DNA of 47,884 nt from a virus: positions 1 through 47,884 of the IMG/VR virus record IMGVR_UViG_3300047195_000739. One strand, given 5' to 3'. Within the stretch, counting starts at the first letter, position 1. Every line of letters begins with the position of its first letter. This document shows, one piece after another, positions 7,397-16,616 of the stretch. Below the pieces are notes generated by a model. The model was not told the DNA's origin. It searched no databases and was given only the letters and a program-made list of their open reading frames with translations. The position numbers were made by a program, and so were the translations under genes.

Positions 7397-7860
7397 TGTT
7401 AAATGCAATAAGTGCAATAGCAAATGCAGTATCAGCCGCCGGATGTACTCATATATTGTATGAAGCTGATAAACTGGCAAATATTACAATGGATGAAAGT
7501 TTACAAGCGGAAATCATTGGATTAATACTCGAACCTAATGAACTTACTTTGGAAGTTAAGGCCAATGCGATACTTGAACATTACCCGCCTATCTATGTAG
7601 AAATATTGCAACAGGTAAGACTTGAAACACAAGGGATGAATAGTTCAGTAATCCTTGAAACTCTATTACTTGTATGTAAAAAAGTCATTTATAAACTAAT
7701 AGAATTCTCCCAGACTGATCCTGATGGGATGTTTAATAAAATTACTCCGATGACGATTACAAAGATCACTGAAAATAAATATGATGCTAATGTCATCGGC
7801 TGGTCTATGCCACTGAATGTAACTTATTTGCTTAATGAAACTAAACCTGGTTGTGTATGA
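7396..7860 (+). CDS. Hypothetical tail-region protein, 154 aa
   Basis: This is a small acidic protein, mostly helical: ISAIANAVSAAGCTHILYEA, EIIGLILEPNELTLEVKANA and LETLLLVCKKVIYKLIEFSQ. Length, acidity and position upstream of the tape measure would fit a tail assembly chaperone or adaptor. I see no slippery heptamer at its end that would make the usual frameshifted chaperone pair. The first base of its start codon is the last base of the previous stop. Confidence 0.7.
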   Translation: MLNAISAIANAVSAAGCTHILYEADKLANITMDESLQAEIIGLILEPNELTLEVKANAILEHYPPIYVEILQQVRLETQGMNSSVILETLLLVCKKVIYKLIEFSQTDPDGMFNKITPMTITKITENKYDANVIGWSMPLNVTYLLNETKPGCV

Positions 7861-8075
7861 AAACAGAAATTGATGAAAGAGGTATTTTAATTGTTAGTGC
7901 AAAAAATTCATTAGAATCATTTGCACTTAAAATGTGGAGTGAAAAGAATATTAATCAATGTACTGGTAATTTTAAAGAGGAACCAGTAAGATGTTTTTAT
8001 ATTGATATAAGAGTGCCAAAAATAACTTTATTTCATAGAATTATTTTAAGATTTAAATTATTCTTTTATAGATGA
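7857..8075 (+). CDS. Hypothetical protein, 72 aa
   Basis: I start this gene at the ATG at 7857, which overlaps the previous stop (ATGA), and not at the TTG two codons earlier. The protein is basic toward its C-terminus, which is aromatic and hydrophobic (ITLFHRIILRFKLFFYR) and could bind a membrane as an amphipathic helix. No family is recognised. Confidence 0.62.
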   Translation: MKTEIDERGILIVSAKNSLESFALKMWSEKNINQCTGNFKEEPVRCFYIDIRVPKITLFHRIILRFKLFFYR

Positions 8076-8284
8076 AAAAAAATTTAAATTCAGTAAAAAT
8101 TGAAATCAGTGGTATTGTTTATAATTATCCAATAGACATACCTATTCCAAGAATTGGGGAAACTGTTTGTATAAATGAAGTTAGTGGAATTGTCAAAGAT
8201 ATATTTCACCAAATAAGAAGTAAAGAAATAAGCAAAAATATTGAAAAATATATTTATGTAGGTGTTTATATTCATACAAGATGA
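8072..8284 (+). CDS. Hypothetical protein, 70 aa
   Basis: This is a small beta-rich protein with alternating hydrophobic residues (VKIEISGIVYNYPIDIPIPR, VCINEVSGIVKDIF, YIYVGVYIHTR). The pattern resembles a small barrel or SH3-like fold. It overlaps both neighbours by 4 bases. Base composition is more A/T-rich than the flanking tail genes, as for 7857-8075, so the two may be a small insertion in the tail operon. Confidence 0.62.
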   Translation: MKKNLNSVKIEISGIVYNYPIDIPIPRIGETVCINEVSGIVKDIFHQIRSKEISKNIEKYIYVGVYIHTR

Positions 8285-8727
8285 TAGGTATTGATTTAAA
8301 ACCGGAACTACAAGAGATGATCAGACTTATCAGTCAGAAGAATATGTATTCCGGCAATAAGATCAGTGATTCGATTATGAAGATGTTTCAGATTGAAATA
8401 ACAGAATTGTATGATGGAATACTGGTTCCGTATTGGTTAGGTGTATTACAGCGCGGACGTGGCCCCCGGAAAAGCAATGTCGATACCGGACTTGTTAAAA
8501 AGATTTATCGATGGATGGAAAAACATAATATGTTCAAGTCTGGGACTGCAAAAGGTAAACTGGCAGAAGCAAGATATATGACCTGGTATATTAATCATTT
8601 CGGTAATAAACAATTTCGTAATAAAGTTTTTATAGATGTCTATGAATCAGTAAGAAAACAGACTATTGAAAAGATTAACAAGAAATTTGGTGATAAGATT
8701 AATAAAATAACAATGGATGTGATATGA
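8281..8727 (+). CDS. Probable tail completion or virion morphogenesis protein, 148 aa
   Basis: It is predicted to be a basic alpha/beta protein: DLKPELQEMIRLISQ, then VPYWLGVLQRGRGPRKSN, then YRWMEKHNMFKSGTAKGKLA, then TWYINHFGNKQFR. The 'GRGPRKS' loop with flanking helices is reminiscent of tail-terminator or gp10-like proteins of Bacteroidota phages, in which a GRGP motif follows a first helix. This is a resemblance, not a firm match. It overlaps the next gene by 4 bases and fits the tail module. Confidence 0.6.
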   Translation: MIGIDLKPELQEMIRLISQKNMYSGNKISDSIMKMFQIEITELYDGILVPYWLGVLQRGRGPRKSNVDTGLVKKIYRWMEKHNMFKSGTAKGKLAEARYMTWYINHFGNKQFRNKVFIDVYESVRKQTIEKINKKFGDKINKITMDVI

Positions 8728-9677
8728 TGCAATTAATAGGAACGCCGGAATATCCTGATCCTGCTGATCCTTCGGTAATTGGCCGATGGCTGGCAACAGA
8801 AAGTCCTAATAACTTTCAGCTTTGCAGAAGAGATTGGGAAGTTTCAACCTTTGATGCTTCCGGGACATATCTGGAGGTAACTCTTGCTTCAGTATTTACC
8901 GGGCAAGTAGGTGACGACATCGCAGTATTCGACGAAACGACTAACTCAATGTACGTTGGGACGGTTGCAGCGATAACCCTTCCGGCAGCAGTAGTTTTAA
9001 CATTAGATATATTTAGTGTTGCAGGTATGTTAATTACCTATCTCAATAATAATACTTTACGATCAAACTACTATTTTGAAGGCAGGTTAACAATTAACGG
9101 GGTTATTCAACCTTTAACAATAATTGCTTCACCTGATAGTTTTGGATATGCGGACTTGGATGTTTCAGGAATATTAAGGATCACTACTGCACTCGGTAAG
9201 ATAGGTAATTATTCGACTACAATAATGAGTGAGACGAATAAATCAGGCAGTTTCAGGTTTGAGTATAGCGAATGTTGGTACGGCACTACAAAGATCACTA
9301 ATCCTTATACAATGGAACCAAATACCTGGTATTATGGTGAATGTGTAAGAAGTGAAGAACAGGGATCGAACCTGCATGATTATGTCATTGATTCACTTAA
9401 TGATGCGCCGTTTCTAAATTCATTTGAACAACCTGTTTATTTCAAAGGATTGCCATTTGATTTATCGTTTATCCTTCCGCAACTTGTTACTCTGAGTCCG
9501 GGAATAAATCTGGAAATAACAATATCACAATATGATGCAAGTAATACTTTATTGTATAGCGATCTTATTTATGTCGATACAGATACACTGGAAGGATTCA
9601 TTAATTCGTTATGGATCGATCCGGCTTTGATAGATGAACATGCAGCCTATCTGACTGCTGAGATATACGTACCGTGA
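8724..9677 (+). CDS. Putative tail or baseplate protein, 317 aa
   Basis: Almost the whole protein is beta-rich with short loops. An early segment (FQLCRRDWEVSTFDASGTYL) is followed by a small barrel-like segment (AVFDETTNSMYVGTVAAITL) and a C-terminal sandwich-like part (PFDLSFILPQLVTLSPG, LEITISQYDASNTLLYSDLI). There is no signal peptide and no enzymatic motif. Position ahead of two paralogous tail proteins and the tape measure suggests a distal tail or baseplate component. Confidence 0.65.
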   Translation: MMQLIGTPEYPDPADPSVIGRWLATESPNNFQLCRRDWEVSTFDASGTYLEVTLASVFTGQVGDDIAVFDETTNSMYVGTVAAITLPAAVVLTLDIFSVAGMLITYLNNNTLRSNYYFEGRLTINGVIQPLTIIASPDSFGYADLDVSGILRITTALGKIGNYSTTIMSETNKSGSFRFEYSECWYGTTKITNPYTMEPNTWYYGECVRSEEQGSNLHDYVIDSLNDAPFLNSFEQPVYFKGLPFDLSFILPQLVTLSPGINLEITISQYDASNTLLYSDLIYVDTDTLEGFINSLWIDPALIDEHAAYLTAEIYVP

Positions 9678-10747
9678 TGGGATGGGGAATAGGCATATAC
9701 GATCTTGCCCGCATCCTTGTTAAAAAGCCATGTAAGGGATATTATTTGCGTTGGTACTATAATGGTTATCATTACTGGTTCTTTCTTCCAGGTACATTAT
9801 CTGTGCGAACAGAAGGGGAAAAATACAGGACCATTGGCACCAGGGATGTGAAGATGGGATCAGGTCAAATCACTCTGGGCCAATGCAGGGGCATAAGAAC
9901 AATAATGAATACTCGTGAAGTATCACTCTATACCGTTGACGGATGGATGAATATTCGTATTGAACCGGGAACTTTAGTTGTATATGGAAATCAAGTCGAT
10001 GGATATGAGATTGAGATAACAGCAGTTTTGGGAAGTAAATATATATCTTACACGACGGGATACAGTCCGACTGTATTTATCCCAGATGTACCTCCGATTC
10101 CTTATGTACCACCGCCAGTTATTCCTCCGACAATATTATGTGATCTTGATGATAATATTTACACAACCATAATAGTAGGAACACAAGAATGGACTATTGA
10201 AAACTTTAAATGTACTAAATATTCCGATGGTTCATCTATTATTAATATAATATTGGATGCAGCATGGTCTGCAGATGTAACAGGTGCTTACTGTTGGTAT
10301 AATAATTCTATAACATATAAGGTCCCTTATGGTGCTTTATATAACTGGTATGCAGTAACAAATGTGAAAGGACTTGTTTATCTTGAAAGAGGAGGCATAC
10401 AAGAATTGGGATGGCGCATACCTACTGATACAGATATTAATACTCTTATAACATTTTTAGGAGGCAGTACTGTAGCAGGCGGGAAATTAAAAGAAGTTGG
10501 GGTAACGCATTGGGATACTCCTAATACCGGAGCAAGTAATTCTTCTGGATTTACCGGATTACCTGGAGGGTATAGATTTGTAGGTGGCTTTTATAACATA
10601 GGTAGTAGTAGTATGCATATGAGTAGTGTACCATTCGGAAGTAGGACATATGGATTAACATTGGGATATAACTCATCCGGAGCAGTTTTGGATGATTATC
10701 ATATATTAGTCGGATGTAGTGTACGTTTAGTAAGAGATTTACCATGA
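9674..10747 (+). CDS. FISUMP-domain tail protein, 357 aa
   Basis: Residues 1-130 form a module with GYYLRWYYNGYHYWFF that also starts the 813-aa protein at 11016 (GVYLRWWFNGWHYFNF). A Pro-rich hinge follows (about 136-152). Residues about 155-357 are a FISUMP domain (Fibrobacter succinogenes major paralogous domain, C-type-lectin-like): GTQEWTIENFKCTKYSDG, YGALYNWYAV, GWRIPTD, GFTGLPGGYR, and a terminal CSVRLVRDL. The shared N-terminus suggests that it docks on the baseplate and presents the FISUMP fold for receptor binding. FISUMP domains are known targets of diversity-generating retroelements in Bacteroidota phages, but no reverse transcriptase is in the window. Four-base overlaps link it to both neighbours. 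Confidence 0.82.
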   Translation: MMGWGIGIYDLARILVKKPCKGYYLRWYYNGYHYWFFLPGTLSVRTEGEKYRTIGTRDVKMGSGQITLGQCRGIRTIMNTREVSLYTVDGWMNIRIEPGTLVVYGNQVDGYEIEITAVLGSKYISYTTGYSPTVFIPDVPPIPYVPPPVIPPTILCDLDDNIYTTIIVGTQEWTIENFKCTKYSDGSSIINIILDAAWSADVTGAYCWYNNSITYKVPYGALYNWYAVTNVKGLVYLERGGIQELGWRIPTDTDINTLITFLGGSTVAGGKLKEVGVTHWDTPNTGASNSSGFTGLPGGYRFVGGFYNIGSSSMHMSSVPFGSRTYGLTLGYNSSGAVLDDYHILVGCSVRLVRDLP

Positions 10748-11019
10748 TAGAAATATTTAAAATATCGCTTATCGCTTATATGTTCTGTACTTTAGGGCAA
10801 AAACGAATGATCTTTTATTTCTATCAGAAGCAAATACACAGATTACCGGATTGGTTATGCAAACCTTTGGGCGGTTGTTATAAGTGTTTTACAGGTCAGG
10901 TTTGTTTATGGTATTTTATTTTTACAAAGCCTTTTAATATTGTTGAATTTTTATTTTTTGTTTCTGCAGGGATATTTTCGGCAATGATTTATAATAAAAT
11001 TTACTATTACCTGAAATGA
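10744..11019 (+). CDS. Small membrane protein in tail operon, 91 aa
   Basis: It has at least two hydrophobic segments, near residues 5-17 and 60-80 (IVEFLFFVSAGIFSAMIY). Between them is a Cys-containing loop, KPLGGCYKCFTGQVCLWYF, that I associate with a recurrent small protein in Bacteroidota phages. The three cysteines could bind metal or form disulfides. The function is unknown. It lies between two tail genes and overlaps both by 4 bases. Confidence 0.68.
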   Translation: MIEIFKISLIAYMFCTLGQKRMIFYFYQKQIHRLPDWLCKPLGGCYKCFTGQVCLWYFIFTKPFNIVEFLFFVSAGIFSAMIYNKIYYYLK

Positions 11020-13457
11020 TTATAGGTGCAATAAGAATACCGATTTCGCGATGCATTGGAGGTGTATATCTTCGGTGGTGGTTTAATGGTTGGCATTATT
11101 TCAATTTTGTCAACGGATATGAGATCTCTATGAAAACCGAAAACATGGATATTCAGGTTACAAAGATGTTTTCTGCCATATCGAAGATCGAAAGACCAAC
11201 AAGACTGAAAGCCGAATATTCATATCAGATAGTACTCGAGGGGATCACTTCCCAAAATATTGAAGGATTCGCCGGGTTACTTATGGCCGAGAAAGTTGAA
11301 CAATACGAGGTTATACTTGGTACTCTATTGACTGCTGGCGGACTGACAATAACTATTGATAATACTATTATAACAGTCGATAGTACAATAACTGTTGATA
11401 GCATGATGACAACCGGTGGCGGGACTGTTGTCGGGAAATGGTATGAAGTAGAGGTAACACGTGGAGGGCATATAATCAGGGAAGAGAATACACCGGGATA
11501 TATTTTGAATTTTGAGATCACAAGGAAAGAACTACCGAACACCCCGGCTGTCTATCTAAAGACTTTGAAACTTTATTTAGGCGATACGCTTTGTGATCTT
11601 GATACTGATGAGGTCATACCGATCAATAAGCAGACAAATGATATTGCAGAGATGCAGGATAGGCAGTCAGACTTTACGGCACAGTTTAAGATAAGGAAAA
11701 CCCGGGTTATGCGGGCCTTATTCGAGTTATCTGGTGAAGTCGGAGCAAATACTACATTTCCTTTTGAGAAACAGGAATGTCGTTTGATACAGGATAATAT
11801 TGAAGTTATTACCGGGGGATCGATGATACTTGACAGAGTTGATGATCAGTATTATTATGTTAGTATTTATTCTGGTAGCCTGAATTTTTTTAAAGAAATC
11901 AATAATCTGAAGTTGGTTGATCTTCATTTAGCAACTACCGATCATCGATGGGAAGCATCTATACAGGCGGCAAGCAATATCGCTAATCTGGATTATATCT
12001 ATCCTCTTTGTGAACCTTCTGATGATTCAGCAATGTGTCCCATGACAGACGACGGTGACAGGATTGAGTTATTCGGCGGATGGATCTGGCCATTCATTAA
12101 GGTAAAGGCAATATGGGATGAGATTTTTATCCATGCAGGATTTATTTGTGAAGGTAATATACTTACAGATGACAGATTTTTAAATCTCTTTATGCCTATC
12201 ACGAATCTTAAAATCACTAAAGCATATACCGACAAATATCTTTATTCAGTTTATTGGGGAGGTGCGAAAGGTGCTATTAATAATGAACAACTTGCTTTCC
12301 CTGGTGCCTCGTTGATTAATGGAACTGAGAATTTCAGGATAGGTTATTATTATGTACCTTTTACGGCAAGTTATAAAATTCAGATTAGCGTGATAGTTCT
12401 CGGTGCTGCACCTACAATTGAATTATATAACTATGCTGCCTTTGTTGGTAATCTTAATGTTGTCTCATGGGGGATAGGACTTATTATATATGAGATTGAA
12501 TATGCCGGGACGGCTGTTGATCGACTTACATTCCTTACGACGGCTGCTTATTATTATTATTATTCTGTTTCAATAACAGAGATTAATAATGCTAAAATTG
12601 GTTTTGGCTCTGCTGTTACGATAACCCCACGCCTTCATCTTCCGGATATGACACAAACGGAATTTATAAAAACTATCTGTAATATGTTTGGGTTAATACC
12701 TGAAGTGAATCCACGAGACAGAAAGATTAAATTTTGGAATTACTTGGAACTATATGATAATATTGCCATTGCCAGGAATTGGAGTGCTTATCTTTCTGAG
12801 CGTGAAGATGAAACAGAATTTAAATTTGGTGACTATGCTCAAAGCAATTATCTGAAATACAAAGAGTCAGACGACGTTATTAAGGATAATGGTAAAGGAA
12901 CTATGTTGATTAAAGATGAGACACTACCTGAAGAGAAAGACGTTATAGAATTGTCTGTTTCAACATGCGACGAGGTGCAGGTATTTAATTCAAACCCGAT
13001 AGATCCAGTAGGTGAAAATATTTCCCGTATCGCTTTCAATGACTGGTATGATGATACTGGCACATGGAAGCAGAATGATTCAATAGATGCAAGAATTGTA
13101 TTTATCAGGGAGACTAAGGAATTATTAACAAGCCCAAGTTATCATAAGAGTTTTGGAATACGTGATACTCTTGTTGGCGGTATTTCGTATGATACACCCG
13201 CCGGAATTAATCCAAAGATTGCAACTTCTATCGATGTATCCTTTAGTAATCTGATGCCTAATTATGCAGGACTTTCCCGTATGCTTACCAAGACTAATCT
13301 TCGTAGAGCAAAATTTAACTTACCTGTTTACGAAGTGGCAGGATTGAAACATTATATTCCAATCTATTTGAGTCAATATAAAGCGTATTTTTACGTCAAC
13401 AAAATTAATAACTATGTTCCGGGTAAACTTTGTATGATCGATTTAATAAAATTATAA
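11016..13457 (+). CDS. Large tail baseplate/hub-like protein, 813 aa
   Basis: The N-terminal module (about 1-100) is related to that of the FISUMP protein. Residues about 105-135 hold a low-complexity Thr/Ile/Asp stretch (ITIDNTIITVDSTITVDS). The long middle is beta-rich, including TDDGDRIELFGGWIWPFIKV and a helical segment (LPDMTQTEFIKTICNMFGLI) followed by NPRDRKIKFWNY. That helix-plus-'FG..P....R.I.F' arrangement is typical of baseplate proteins in Bacteroidota phages and may correspond to the gp27/hub-like domain. Its position just upstream of the tape measure agrees. It has no signal peptide. The last base is shared with the tape-measure start. Confidence 0.75.
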   Translation: MIIGAIRIPISRCIGGVYLRWWFNGWHYFNFVNGYEISMKTENMDIQVTKMFSAISKIERPTRLKAEYSYQIVLEGITSQNIEGFAGLLMAEKVEQYEVILGTLLTAGGLTITIDNTIITVDSTITVDSMMTTGGGTVVGKWYEVEVTRGGHIIREENTPGYILNFEITRKELPNTPAVYLKTLKLYLGDTLCDLDTDEVIPINKQTNDIAEMQDRQSDFTAQFKIRKTRVMRALFELSGEVGANTTFPFEKQECRLIQDNIEVITGGSMILDRVDDQYYYVSIYSGSLNFFKEINNLKLVDLHLATTDHRWEASIQAASNIANLDYIYPLCEPSDDSAMCPMTDDGDRIELFGGWIWPFIKVKAIWDEIFIHAGFICEGNILTDDRFLNLFMPITNLKITKAYTDKYLYSVYWGGAKGAINNEQLAFPGASLINGTENFRIGYYYVPFTASYKIQISVIVLGAAPTIELYNYAAFVGNLNVVSWGIGLIIYEIEYAGTAVDRLTFLTTAAYYYYYSVSITEINNAKIGFGSAVTITPRLHLPDMTQTEFIKTICNMFGLIPEVNPRDRKIKFWNYLELYDNIAIARNWSAYLSEREDETEFKFGDYAQSNYLKYKESDDVIKDNGKGTMLIKDETLPEEKDVIELSVSTCDEVQVFNSNPIDPVGENISRIAFNDWYDDTGTWKQNDSIDARIVFIRETKELLTSPSYHKSFGIRDTLVGGISYDTPAGINPKIATSIDVSFSNLMPNYAGLSRMLTKTNLRRAKFNLPVYEVAGLKHYIPIYLSQYKAYFYVNKINNYVPGKLCMIDLIKL

Positions 13458-15757
13458 TGGCAGACGAGAAAAAAACATATCTAATCAATATTGAGAGCAA
13501 CCTCAAAAAATATGCTGATGACGCAGTTGAGGCTAAAAAAAGAGCTGATGAATTGAAAAGTTCATTAGAATCTTTAAAAAAGGCTGGTGCAACTCCTGCT
13601 GAAATTGAAGCTGTTAATGCTGCTTATAAAAATGCAAATGCTGAATATACGAAAGCACAGAAATTGGCTCAGATAGCAGCAGCAGCAATCAGTTCAGAAA
13701 CAGGTAGCCGAAAGCAACTTGGTGAAATACTTAAACTTCAACAATATGAATTAGGTAAGTTAGGCAATGCAATGATAAAGGATGCACAAGGAATTTTAAG
13801 AATGAATCCTTTATATATTGAACAAGCAAAGAGAGTTAAAGAAACAAGTGATGTTATTCAGAAATATGATAAAACACTGGGAGACGGAAGATCAAGTATT
13901 GGACTTTATAGTGAGGCTATTGAAAGTGCAATGGGTAAATTTTCAGCATTACCTGGACCGATAGGCAGGGCCGCATCAGCAGTACAGGGATTCGGAACAC
14001 AACTTAAAGCATTGCTTTTAAATCCAATAATGTTACTTATAGCTGGCATTACATTAGCTTTTGCCGGACTTTATAAAGTATTTGTCTCAACAGCAGAAGG
14101 AGCGGGAGTTGTTAAAGATGCTTGGGCGGGATTAAGAGCGCAAGCAAATGTATTAAGAGATAGAGTAATTTCTTTGATAGATAGTGTTCATCAGTTATTT
14201 ACAGGGGACATGGAGGCTGCTGCTATCTCTTATGCCAAAGCAATTGATTTGGGCGGAGAATCTATGAAAAAGGCCACTAATGCTGCAATAGAATTATCTA
14301 AACAACAAAGAGAATTGAATAAACAATTAGCATTTCATATATCTGAAGAGGCTAATGAAAATTTAGAGATACAAAAATATTTATTTTTATCAAAAGATAA
14401 AGCATTAATGGATCAGGAAAGAATTGATATGCTTCAAAAATCTCTTGATCTTATGAAAGAACAAGGAATTAAAGCAGCAGATTTTGCAAAAGAACAATTC
14501 CGCATAGATTCTGAAAATGCAGTATTGAAGGCAAAACAATCAGGGGTATCAGCAGAAGTATTAAGAAATTGGATAGCACTTAATCAGGAAGAGCAACAGG
14601 CTGCTTTGGAAGGATCAAAACAATTGCAAGACTTATATAATAGACTTGGAGGTGCAGCAGCCATTGCAGCACTTGAAACATCCTATGCTAAAATAACTGA
14701 AGCAAATACAAAACTTTTTGAACAAGGTAAGCGTGCAAATAGTCAAATGAGTACTCTTGTTCAAAGTATAGCAGATGACAATTTAAAATATTGGGAAGAT
14801 AGATGGAAAATAGCTGAAGATTTAAATGCAAGCAGAGCAAAAAAAGCAGAAGAGAGAATTGCAAAAGCGAAAAAGGAAAGAGAAGAAGCCGAAAAGGAAA
14901 TGGCAAAAGCCAAATCGGTATTGACAAAAGAACTTGAAGATTATAGAAAATATTTGGATGAGAAACGATTATTGGAAGTTGAAGCCGATGCAAAAAGAAA
15001 ACAGGATAGACTTGATTATCAGGAATGGTTAAATGAAAGAGAATTAATCAATCAGGATAATCTTTTACAGATCAGGCAAAGCAATAATGAATATACCTTT
15101 TCAATTCAGCGGGAACAATTAAGATTACAGCAGCAGGAGGAGATTGCCAATGCAATAAAAACCGGGGCAGATATTAATATCATAAAAGGGAAATATTCAG
15201 CAGCTCAAAGAGAGATTGATAAAGCCGAGGCATATGCTAAACTTGAACTTTATTCTGATTTTGCCGGTAATCTTGCTATCATCTTCGGGCAAAGTACAGC
15301 ACTCGGGAAAGCGGCAGCCATTGCACAAACAACTATTAGTACTTATGCGGCAGCACAAAAGGCTTATGAATCAGTTATTGAAGTTCCAGTTATTGGTCCT
15401 GTTCTGGCAGTTGTGGCGGCGGCGGCAGCAGTTGCAGCAGGTATAGCAAATGTTAAGAAGATACTTGCAGTTAAATCTGGTCTGCCAGGGGATTCCGGGG
15501 GTAGTGCCTCAATGCCAACAGCAATAACCTCAATGCCGGTAGCGCAAAGGGTATTTGCCAATCAGGTAGAATCTTCGGTACTTACACAGCCGCAATTAAC
15601 ACAATCGCAATTAAATACTTTTCCTCAACAGAATCTCTTGACGGCTGAAGATATTGCAAATGCTCTAAGGAATATGCCGGCACCAATCGTAACTGTTGAA
15701 GATATTAACGCAAAAGCAGCAAGTAAAAGGAAAGTGGAGGTCCGGGCAAATATATGA
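13457..15757 (+). CDS. Tail tape measure protein, 766 aa
   Basis: The start at 13457 (TAATG overlap) is preferred to the in-frame TTG 27 bases earlier. The protein is Ala/Lys/Glu/Gln-rich with long coiled coils: NLKKYADDAVEAKKRADELK, many 'AEERIAKAKKEREEAEKEMA'-like repeats near residues 470-500, and QEEIANAIKTGAD. Two hydrophobic segments fit membrane-penetrating parts: LNPIMLLIAGITLAFAGLYK near 195-215 and VIGPVLAVVAAAAAVAAGIA near 640-660. Tape measures set tail length; at about 0.15 nm per residue, 766 aa predicts a tail near 115 nm, so a siphovirus is likely. Confidence 0.9.
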   Translation: MADEKKTYLINIESNLKKYADDAVEAKKRADELKSSLESLKKAGATPAEIEAVNAAYKNANAEYTKAQKLAQIAAAAISSETGSRKQLGEILKLQQYELGKLGNAMIKDAQGILRMNPLYIEQAKRVKETSDVIQKYDKTLGDGRSSIGLYSEAIESAMGKFSALPGPIGRAASAVQGFGTQLKALLLNPIMLLIAGITLAFAGLYKVFVSTAEGAGVVKDAWAGLRAQANVLRDRVISLIDSVHQLFTGDMEAAAISYAKAIDLGGESMKKATNAAIELSKQQRELNKQLAFHISEEANENLEIQKYLFLSKDKALMDQERIDMLQKSLDLMKEQGIKAADFAKEQFRIDSENAVLKAKQSGVSAEVLRNWIALNQEEQQAALEGSKQLQDLYNRLGGAAAIAALETSYAKITEANTKLFEQGKRANSQMSTLVQSIADDNLKYWEDRWKIAEDLNASRAKKAEERIAKAKKEREEAEKEMAKAKSVLTKELEDYRKYLDEKRLLEVEADAKRKQDRLDYQEWLNERELINQDNLLQIRQSNNEYTFSIQREQLRLQQQEEIANAIKTGADINIIKGKYSAAQREIDKAEAYAKLELYSDFAGNLAIIFGQSTALGKAAAIAQTTISTYAAAQKAYESVIEVPVIGPVLAVVAAAAAVAAGIANVKKILAVKSGLPGDSGGSASMPTAITSMPVAQRVFANQVESSVLTQPQLTQSQLNTFPQQNLLTAEDIANALRNMPAPIVTVEDINAKAASKRKVEVRANI

Positions 15758-15984
15758 ACCGTTTTCAATATATCAATCAGAACATTGCCAGGATAAAGGT
15801 TGATGTCAGAATAGGGATAACATCTTCATATATTTTAAGGCATTTTGAGGTTTATTCCCGATATGATTATTATCGGAGACTTGGTCATAATGTGCGATCA
15901 TCTGCAATGTATGCCGGTGATGACTTCAGAATAAATGAAACCTATGTATTTAAGATTAAAAAATTCATGGAAACTATAATATGA
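15754..15984 (+). CDS. Small basic protein between tape measure and glycan genes, 76 aa
   Basis: The protein is rich in Arg and Tyr (YSRYDYYRRLGHNVRSSAMY, ARIKVDVRIGITSSYI) with no recognised domain. It overlaps the tape-measure stop by ATGA and the first glycosyltransferase start by 4 bases, so it bridges the tail and glycan genes. It may be a tail component or a basic adaptor. Confidence 0.68.
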   Translation: MNRFQYINQNIARIKVDVRIGITSSYILRHFEVYSRYDYYRRLGHNVRSSAMYAGDDFRINETYVFKIKKFMETII

Positions 15985-16616
15985 AAGTATTAATCATTAA
16001 TTTTAATCGGCTGATACTACCTGTAAGAATGGCCAACTGGCTTGCAGAACGTGGTTGTGAGCCTATTTTTATAGATAATAATTCTACTTATCCACCTCTA
16101 TTTGAATATTATAAACATTGTCCTTATTGTGTTGTAATGTCGAATATGAATTGCGGTCATCTGGTTGTCTGGGAACAAGGTATTTTAAAAAAATTAGGTA
16201 TAGAAGGGAATTATATTGTTACTGATCCCGACTTAGATCTGACAAATATCCCTGATAACTTTCTTGAAGTTTTGGAAGAAGGATTAAGAAGATATCCGGA
16301 ATTTGATAAATGCGGGTTTTCATTAGAGATAAATGATCTTCCAGATATTGATTCGGCAAAGATTGTCTTAGGTGTCGAAAATAATTACTGGAGAAATCCA
16401 CTTGATAAAGAATATTTTGCTGCCAGCATAGATACTACATTTGCATTATATAAAGTAAATTTCTTTTCAATGAATGCTATTAGGACAAACCGTCCTTATA
16501 CTGCAAGGCACGTGACGTGGTATTACGATCATATAAAAGATTTGCCTGCCGACGAACAATATTATTCTAATACTGCAAATCAAAGTTCCAGTGGAAATGC
16601 AAGGATAAGAAGATGA
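15981..16616 (+). CDS. Glycosyltransferase-like protein (GT-A fold), 211 aa
   Basis: MKVLIINFNRL starts a nucleotide-binding strand. FIDNNSTYPPLFEYY is the donor-binding 'DNNSTYxPxL' motif of a family-2-like transferase group. YIVTDPDLDLTNIP is the metal-binding DxD region (DPDLD). The protein is about 200 aa, shorter than typical GT2 enzymes, but carries the core. It begins a run of eight overlapping genes for glycan-type chemistry. The likely role is transfer of a sugar from a nucleotide donor to a virion protein or a cell-surface glycan. Confidence 0.8.
   Translation: MKVLIINFNRLILPVRMANWLAERGCEPIFIDNNSTYPPLFEYYKHCPYCVVMSNMNCGHLVVWEQGILKKLGIEGNYIVTDPDLDLTNIPDNFLEVLEEGLRRYPEFDKCGFSLEINDLPDIDSAKIVLGVENNYWRNPLDKEYFAASIDTTFALYKVNFFSMNAIRTNRPYTARHVTWYYDHIKDLPADEQYYSNTANQSSSGNARIRR

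Noticed and set aside
7396-8075. Programmed frameshift pair of tail assembly chaperones
   Set aside because: The overlap at 7857-7860 is a plain ATGA; no slippery heptamer is visible near the end of the first gene.
10540-10745. Complete diversity-generating retroelement
   Set aside because: The FISUMP C-terminus would suit a variable region, but no reverse transcriptase (no YxDD protein), accessory gene or template repeat is visible in the window.
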